Of a stretch of 7,491 bases of DNA, positions 1 through 4,814 are shown in pieces. Within the stretch, counting starts at the first letter, position 1, and each line of letters opens with the position of its first letter. The notes under the pieces were generated by a model. That model was given only the letters and a program-made list of their open reading frames with translations, made no database searches and was not told the origin of the DNA. The translations under genes and the position numbers were made by a program. The stretch is taken from positions 1-7,491 of the forward strand of contig JANLPT010000382.1 of NCBI GenBank assembly GCA_031367405.1. The letters run 5' to 3'. Source of the DNA: JALHNI01 sp031367405 (GTDB taxonomy: Bacteria; Acidobacteriota; Terriglobia; Bryobacterales; Bryobacteraceae).

Positions 1-1284
1 GGCATGGGGCAAAGCCTCGGCCGGCTGCCCAGCCTGCAGCAGCGCGCGTGCCAGGGCGGCCCGGGCCGCAAGGAGGCGAGGGTCCTGCGCGGCGGCCTTT
101 TTCAGAAAGACGATGGCTTGGTCAGGCAGTTGCTGGGCCAGGAACAGATCACCTTGGAGAAAGTTCAAGTCAGCGGTGGGGGACGAAGCCAGCAGCGGAT
201 CTAACTCCTTCTGCGCGAGAGCGTACTCCTTGGTCTGCAGCAGCGACGAGATCAACTCGCGCGCGTATTCCGGCTGACCCGGCATCAATCGCAGCGCCTC
301 ACGCCAGGACGCCGCCGCTTCTGCATGCCGGTTCGCATCCCGATGCGCCTCCGCCTGAAACCGAAAGCCTTCCGCCGACTCGGGCAGTTGCCCCAAGCGC
401 ATAAAAGCCTTTCGCGCCAGGCCGTCGTAAGCGCGCACGCGCCAGTAATAGCCGTCGGCAGTGCGCATGGCACGAGCCAGGGCGATCGTTTGCGGCAAGT
501 TGCCGACCACAAAAGCGCACTCCGCCGTCTTCACCGCGTTGCACTTAGGTTCACCTAATTTCAGTTCGGCCACGTCTTCGCTTAACGCCCACGACGGCTC
601 ACCCGTCCGCCGGTAGATCTCCGCAATCGCCGCATGCAAGCCCCGCATGCCCGGCGACTTGGCTAGCGCCCGGCGGTAGAAGAAGAACGCCGCCCGATTC
701 TGGCTCACCTTTGAACGCGAATCGGCCAGGAGGGCAAAGAAGGGTCCGCTCTCCGGGAATTGCTTCTCAAGTTGCGCGAATTCGGCCACGGCCAGTTCCT
801 CATAAGTCCGGCCCAGCTGATACCAGACCATGGGCCGCTGGGGATCGAGGTTGGCCAGCGCTTCCAAATGCGGCAGGGCCTCCGCCGGTTGCCCGGTGAG
901 CCCGGCAGCATCCACCAGCATCAGCCGCGCTTCCACGTGCCGCGGATCGGCTGCGGCGAAACGCTTGAGCGGGGCCAAGGCCTTCGTGGCTTGGCCGGTT
1001 CGTAAGTAAGAAGCACCCAGAAAAAGGAAAGCGGGCGGTGCGCCGCCCTTGGCAGCCAACTCCAGCACGGGAATCGCCTTGGCATCCGCGCCGGACAAGT
1101 GCAGGGCCATCCCCTGGTTCAGCAGCAACCCCGGATTGCCCGGCATCGCCTTTACCAACTCGCCCCACAGTACGGCCGCCTCCGCGAATTTGCCGGACTC
1201 CATCAAGCTCTTGGCTTGCGCCGCCTTCTGCTCGACAGAGGGTGCTTGCATGACGAACATCGTGGCCAAGACGAGCGCAATCAT
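1..1284 (-). CDS. TPR-repeat protein, probably exported; C-terminus cut by the window edge
   Basis: This frame is open for 428 codons from ATG at 1284 down to base 1, with no stop, so the 3' end lies outside the window. The next in-frame stop upstream is the TAG at 1345-1347, and no ATG, GTG or TTG lies between, so 1284 is the outermost start. The protein starts MIALVLATMFVMQAPS, a short hydrophobic stretch that could be a weak signal peptide but lacks a positively charged n-region. Helical TPR-like repeats follow, roughly at residues 17-48, 50-82, 85-115, 117-149, 182-212, 214-243, 305-338, 340-371, 373-404 and from 406. Typical TPR signs are GKFAEAAVLW, TGQPAEALPHLEAL, DPQRP and ANRHAEAAASWREAL. 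Residues 165-180 and 244-300 break the repeat rhythm, and the second break holds two cysteines (C248, C256). TPRs are protein-binding scaffolds; no catalytic domain is visible. The stretch from about 153 to 260 resembles, from memory, a recurrent acidobacterial TPR family. Coding status is near certain; role and partners are unknown. Confidence 0.9.
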   Translation of the reverse strand, partial: MIALVLATMFVMQAPSVEQKAAQAKSLMESGKFAEAAVLWGELVKAMPGNPGLLLNQGMALHLSGADAKAIPVLELAAKGGAPPAFLFLGASYLRTGQATKALAPLKRFAAADPRHVEARLMLVDAAGLTGQPAEALPHLEALANLDPQRPMVWYQLGRTYEELAVAEFAQLEKQFPESGPFFALLADSRSKVSQNRAAFFFYRRALAKSPGMRGLHAAIAEIYRRTGEPSWALSEDVAELKLGEPKCNAVKTAECAFVVGNLPQTIALARAMRTADGYYWRVRAYDGLARKAFMRLGQLPESAEGFRFQAEAHRDANRHAEAAASWREALRLMPGQPEYARELISSLLQTKEYALAQKELDPLLASSPTADLNFLQGDLFLAQQLPDQAIVFLKKAAAQDPRLLAARAALARALLQAGQPAEALPHA

Positions 1285-1296
1285 TTCTTCTCTTTC
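1285..1296 (-). promoter_or_regulatory. Weak purine-rich ribosome binding region of the TPR gene
   Basis: Reading the minus strand, the bases just before ATG 1284 are GAAAGAGAAGAA. This is purine-rich, with AGAGAAG as the only Shine-Dalgarno-like part and no GGAGG core. It is compatible with translation starting at 1284 but does not by itself prove the start. Confidence 0.35.
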
Positions 1297-1304
1297 AGGA
1301 TCGC

Positions 1305-1338
1305 AAAAAGAAAACGGCCCCGGCGTGAACCGGGGCCG
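1305..1338 (-). terminator. Rho-independent terminator after the complete TonB-dependent receptor
   Basis: The arms CGGCCCCGG (1315-1323) and CCGGGGCCG (1330-1338) form a perfect 9-bp GC-only stem with a 6-base loop. On the minus strand the stem is followed directly by TTTTCTTTTT (1314 down to 1305), the classic intrinsic terminator layout, 22 bp past the receptor's stop codon at 1361-1363. A T-run also follows the stem on the plus strand (1340-1344), so the structure could work in both directions, though no plus-strand gene is seen. The U-tract ends only 20 bp before the TPR start codon. Confidence 0.9.
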
Positions 1339-1360
1339 CTTTTTCTATTCTGCCGTTTCT

Positions 1361-4300
1361 CTAGAACTGGAACCGCAGGGCTAAACGGAACTGCCGTTCA
1401 TCGGCCGAGCTCAGCACCCGGAGGAAGTTGACGCTCGTCACATTGGTGGCGGCGAAGCTAGTGGACAACCGGCTGTTGGTGAAGTTGTAGGCTTCCGCCT
1501 TGAAGTTCATGGTCAGCTTCTCTCCAAAGTTGAAGTTCTTGCTGAGCGTGAGGTCGTTGCGGAAGATACCGGGGTTGCGCAGGCTGTTGCGGCCCATCGA
1601 GCCGAAGCGGAGCGAGCCAGCCGGAAGATTCGAGAATGCGCTCGTGTCGTAGAAGGTGGCACCGGAGCCGATGCCTTCCGGGCGACCCACTACCGCCTTG
1701 ACCTGGTCAGGAGTCTGTGCGTTGCCGGGGAGGTTCAGGGTGCCACCCGGGGCACTCGGCGTGAACGGCGTGCCCGTGTAGGACGACGTCACACCCGAAA
1801 TCTGCCAGCCACCGATCACGTTGGAAGCAAGCTTGCCATTGGCCCACTGCTTACCCTTGCCGAACGGCAATTCGTAAACATAACCAAGTTGGAAGATGTG
1901 GCGACGGTCGAACCCAGCGGCCGCGCGGTTGCGGCCGAACACCGGTTCCCAGTTGTAGGTGGTGCCGACCCAACCCTCGTCGTCCGCCATATTGATGGCC
2001 TTTGACCAAGTGTAGGCACCCTGCAAAGTGAGCCCCTTCGCTTGGCGGCGCACCGAGGTTTGCAGCGCATGATAGTGGGCGCTCAGGTAGCCGTCCCACA
2101 TGTTCGTCGCGATGTTGCGGCCGAACTTCGCGGAGTAAGGACGTCCGGCGTTACCAGCACCCAGCACTTGACCGGAGTTCACGTCGCGATCAGCCATTTG
2201 ATGGGTGGTCTGCGTGCCGACATAGGCGATTGAGGAGACGATGGAGCCCGGCAGACGGCGCTCAATCGTGAAGTTCCAGCTTTGGATATAGCCGCGGTGA
2301 ATCTCACCGGCATAAGGGCTGCGCATGTCAGCCACCGGATCCAGCGTCACGGTGCCCGTGCTCAAGTCAGGACCCACCACCGGCGGGATACCTTCGGCCA
2401 GCGAGCGGATCGCGACATTCGAATTCGCGGACGGGAAGCTGAAGTTCACCACCACAGGGTATTGGCCACGCAGCGGGCGAGACCAGGGTAGCGGGCTGAA
2501 GTTCATGCCGTAACCCGTGCGGATCACCGTTTTGTCGTTCAAGCGATAAGCCAAGCCCAGGCGCGGCGCAATGTTACGCTTGCTGACCGAGAAGCCGTTA
2601 GCGCGCGGAATATTGCCGCGGCCACCCAAGGTAATGATGTTCGTGGACGGATCCAACCGCTCCAAGCCTTTGCCGTTCGAACGGCCCATCAGCGGATAGT
2701 ATTCGTAGCGCAAACCCCAGCTCACGGTGAGCTTGCGGGTCATTTGGAAACGATCCTGCGCGTAAAGGCCAAACTGATACTCACGAGCCGTGGAGAGGAT
2801 ATGCTGAATGCTCTTCGACATCTGATTGGGCAGGCCCAGTAGGAAGGCCGCGTAACCGTTGATGTTGTCGAACGTGCCGTTGCCGGCCACGCCGCCTTCA
2901 AAGTTGATGGCACCGCGAGCGCCAGCGCCGAGTTCGGGTTGATAGTGATTCAGACGATGCAGCACGCCGTCGAAGCCGAAGGCTAAGTTGTGCTTGCCTT
3001 TCACCCAGCGCACGTTCTGCGAAGTGGTGAAGCTCTCTTCGATGCGTTCGAGGGGCATCCATCCGGGGACGCCAAAGCCGTCGTAGCCGTTGATCGAGAT
3101 GTTGGGGAAGCCCTTTTGGCGCGGATCGGGTCCGCCGATGCCAGGGATACCCAGCGTGGTGGAAAAGTCCTTGCCGAAGTCTTGCCCCTGCACCACTTGA
3201 TCCATGCGCTGATAACCAAACACGCCGTCGACTAGCAGGTTGGAACTGAGCGTCAAGTTGTGGCCTACCGACATATTCTTTACGCGAGTATCGCCCAAAC
3301 CAGGGTCGGAACCCGGGGCCGGGCCGACGCCGTCGCCGAAGACACCGCGGCCACCCGAAAGGGCGTTCATCTGTCCATAACGACCCCAGATCATGTGGTT
3401 CGCGTTGCGCTGGAAGTTCAGTTTAACGTCGTTGTAGGCGCGATTGAAGAGCGGCACCGCAGAGGCCTGGAAGTTCGCCAACTCGCGCCCAGCGATGGTG
3501 GGTGACGGATAGTAACTCTGAATCTTCTGCGCGATGGGGCTGATGCGGCTGCCCGGGATGATGTTACCGGGGAACACCGAACGGCCCGTACCCGTCAACG
3601 GGTTGCCGGTTGCCGGATCGTAGATCAGCGTGGGGATCGCCGAGAATTGCTTGCTGAAATCGCCCGCGCGAAGCGCGCTGGAAGGCACGGAGTAGGTACC
3701 AATCTGACCGATGCGCTGCTTCGTGTTGTCGTAGCTGTAGAAGAAGAACAGCTTGTTCTTCACGATCGGTCCGCCAATCGTGCCACCAAAGTTGTTAAAG
3801 ATGCTAACCGGCTTGCCGATAAGCGAGAAGAAGTTACGCGCCTTCAAATGCTGGTTGTCATGAAACCAGAAGGCGCTGCCATGGAAGGCATTCGTACCGC
3901 TCTTGGTCACCAGCGTGATCGCCGCCCCGCCCGCCATGCCCTGTTCGGCATCGCCGGCCACCGTGGTGACATTGACGGCTTCGATCATTTCCGAAGGCAT
4001 CACGTAACCGGCGTGGTGCGGCAGCCAAAGGTTGACGCTCGATGCGCCGTCGATGCGCGTGACGTTATTGTTGGCATTCGTGCCGTTGATGTTCGTGCGC
4101 AGTGAGCGCATCGGGGTATCCGTGATCGAGTTCTGGAACGAAGCCGGCGTCGCGCCGGGCACCAGATTGATCAAGCTCTGATAGTTTCGCAAGCCGGGCA
4201 GAGGAATGTTCACCATCATGTCCGAGCGAATTTCCGTGTGGGTGTCAGCCTTATCCGTCTGCAACTGCGCCACCTCGGCCGCCACCGTCACCTGATCATT

Positions 4301-4654
4301 CACCGCGCCCACTTCCATCCTAAAATCTAAGCGGCTAACGGTGTTGACGCTGATCGCCAGGTCAGTCACTGACTGGCTCTTGAAGCCCGTCAGCGTCGTC
4401 TTGACGTCATAAGTGCCGGGGGGCAGGTTTGAAATGGTGAAGCCGCCGTTGACGTCAGACGTGGCGTCCAGCACCAGACCGGTGCCTTTGTTGGTGAGAG
4501 TCACCTTAGCATTCGGCATCACGCCGCCGGTGGCGTCCTGCACGGAGCCCACGACGGAGCCGTAAAGAGTTTGAGCCGCTGCTGGAAGAGCAGCAGCCAG
4601 AAGGAGCGTCAGAGTTGCCAAAAGGCGAAAATAGACCGTCTCAGTAGATTTCAT
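1361..4654 (-). CDS. Oar-like TonB-dependent receptor with carboxypeptidase-regulatory-like domain
   Basis: Complete 1097-residue outer-membrane transporter, a usual length for acidobacterial Oar-like receptors. Residues 1-27 are a Sec signal peptide (LLATLTLLLAAALPAAA, cleavage likely before Q28). Residues 31-113 form a CarboxypepD_reg/Cna-B-like beta-sandwich (GSVVGSVQDATGGVMPNAKV, then NGGFTISNLPPGTYDV and GFKS). Residues about 118-250 are the plug, with DQVTVAAEV near its start as a possible TonB-box-like segment, then NIPLPGLRNYQSLINLVPG, TRIDGAS and PSEMIEAVNV. The barrel starts around TLVTKSGTNAFHGSAF (about 247-262) and includes GGPIVKNKLFFFYSYD, RYEYYPL, YELPFGKGKQW and the final strand RQFRLALRFQF; the terminal Phe is the usual BAM recognition signal. 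I see no cysteine in the protein. The family imports bulky ligands using TonB-ExbBD energy; the substrate cannot be told from sequence. No SusD-like lipoprotein is adjacent. The ATG at 4654 is supported by the signal peptide that immediately follows. The gene has its own terminator and a candidate promoter. Confidence 0.95.
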   Translation of the reverse strand: MKSTETVYFRLLATLTLLLAAALPAAAQTLYGSVVGSVQDATGGVMPNAKVTLTNKGTGLVLDATSDVNGGFTISNLPPGTYDVKTTLTGFKSQSVTDLAISVNTVSRLDFRMEVGAVNDQVTVAAEVAQLQTDKADTHTEIRSDMMVNIPLPGLRNYQSLINLVPGATPASFQNSITDTPMRSLRTNINGTNANNNVTRIDGASSVNLWLPHHAGYVMPSEMIEAVNVTTVAGDAEQGMAGGAAITLVTKSGTNAFHGSAFWFHDNQHLKARNFFSLIGKPVSIFNNFGGTIGGPIVKNKLFFFYSYDNTKQRIGQIGTYSVPSSALRAGDFSKQFSAIPTLIYDPATGNPLTGTGRSVFPGNIIPGSRISPIAQKIQSYYPSPTIAGRELANFQASAVPLFNRAYNDVKLNFQRNANHMIWGRYGQMNALSGGRGVFGDGVGPAPGSDPGLGDTRVKNMSVGHNLTLSSNLLVDGVFGYQRMDQVVQGQDFGKDFSTTLGIPGIGGPDPRQKGFPNISINGYDGFGVPGWMPLERIEESFTTSQNVRWVKGKHNLAFGFDGVLHRLNHYQPELGAGARGAINFEGGVAGNGTFDNINGYAAFLLGLPNQMSKSIQHILSTAREYQFGLYAQDRFQMTRKLTVSWGLRYEYYPLMGRSNGKGLERLDPSTNIITLGGRGNIPRANGFSVSKRNIAPRLGLAYRLNDKTVIRTGYGMNFSPLPWSRPLRGQYPVVVNFSFPSANSNVAIRSLAEGIPPVVGPDLSTGTVTLDPVADMRSPYAGEIHRGYIQSWNFTIERRLPGSIVSSIAYVGTQTTHQMADRDVNSGQVLGAGNAGRPYSAKFGRNIATNMWDGYLSAHYHALQTSVRRQAKGLTLQGAYTWSKAINMADDEGWVGTTYNWEPVFGRNRAAAGFDRRHIFQLGYVYELPFGKGKQWANGKLASNVIGGWQISGVTSSYTGTPFTPSAPGGTLNLPGNAQTPDQVKAVVGRPEGIGSGATFYDTSAFSNLPAGSLRFGSMGRNSLRNPGIFRNDLTLSKNFNFGEKLTMNFKAEAYNFTNSRLSTSFAATNVTSVNFLRVLSSADERQFRLALRFQF

Positions 4655-4657
4655 TGT

Positions 4658-4662
4658 TCCCC
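4658..4662 (-). promoter_or_regulatory. Ribosome binding site candidate of the complete receptor
   Basis: The minus strand reads GGGGA followed by three bases (ACA) and then ATG at 4654. The G-run can pair with the CCUCC end of 16S rRNA, but the spacing is shorter than the usual 5-9 bases, so it is a plausible rather than ideal site. It agrees with the start chosen from the signal peptide. Confidence 0.45.
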
Positions 4663-4686
4663 AATCGAATATACAAAACTTAACTG

Positions 4687-4716
4687 AATTTAGCGCTCAC
4701 GTTTGCGCATTGTCAA
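4687..4716 (-). promoter_or_regulatory. Candidate sigma-70-type promoter for the complete receptor
   Basis: On the minus strand a perfect TTGACA -35 box (4716-4711) is followed by an 18-bp spacer and TAAATT (4692-4687), which matches the TATAAT consensus at 4 of 6 positions. Transcription would start near 4680, leaving a leader of about 26 bases before ATG 4654. The -35 is strong and the -10 is mediocre. An alternative -10, TATATT just upstream of the ATG, has no good -35 and would leave almost no leader. Confidence 0.45.
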
Positions 4717-4721
4717 TGACA
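4711..4721. promoter_or_regulatory. 11-bp palindrome TGTCAATGACA over the -35 box, possible operator
   Basis: The half-sites TGTCA and TGACA are perfect inverted copies around a single central base. The palindrome fully overlaps the candidate TTGACA -35 hexamer, so a bound regulator could block or modulate RNA polymerase there. No regulator gene is visible in the window, and an 11-bp palindrome can occur by chance, so the operator role is inference. Confidence 0.25.
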
Positions 4722-4723
4722 AA

Positions 4724-4747
4724 CTGCGGCGCAGGGGACCTGCGGCG
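4724..4747. repeat. Short direct repeat CTGCGGCG with an embedded hairpin, upstream of the promoter candidate
   Basis: CTGCGGCG occurs at 4724-4731 and again at 4740-4747, a 16-bp period. Overlapping it, CGCAGG (4730-4735) and CCTGCG (4739-4744) form a 6-bp inverted repeat with a 3-base loop. No T-run follows the hairpin on the minus strand, so it does not look like a terminator of the upstream receptor. It lies just upstream of the -35 box, where an activator site could be, but it may be chance in GC-rich sequence. Confidence 0.3.
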
Positions 4748-4814
4748 AAAAATTAAGAGAAAAGAGGCCGAAATCCCAAAAACCATAGCAAAATACACTT
4801 TTTCACAGCGTCAT

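Noticed and set aside
800..1168. 122-codon minus-strand open frame in another phase inside the TPR gene
   Set aside because: It is out of frame with the clear TPR coding sequence, which is continuous across the same region with conserved repeat patterns.
3647..4105. 152-codon plus-strand open frame
   Set aside because: It lies fully antisense to the plug and early barrel of the complete receptor, has no family resemblance, and has no visible ribosome binding site or promoter of its own.
4667..4674. TATATT-like -10 box directly before the complete receptor
   Set aside because: No acceptable -35 lies 16-18 bp upstream and the transcript would start almost at the ribosome binding site, so TTGACA/TAAATT is the better candidate.
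4730..4744. Hairpin CGCAGG-CCTGCG as terminator of the right-hand receptor
   Set aside because: The stem is only 6 bp and no T-run follows on the minus strand; the T-rich stretch lies on the wrong side.
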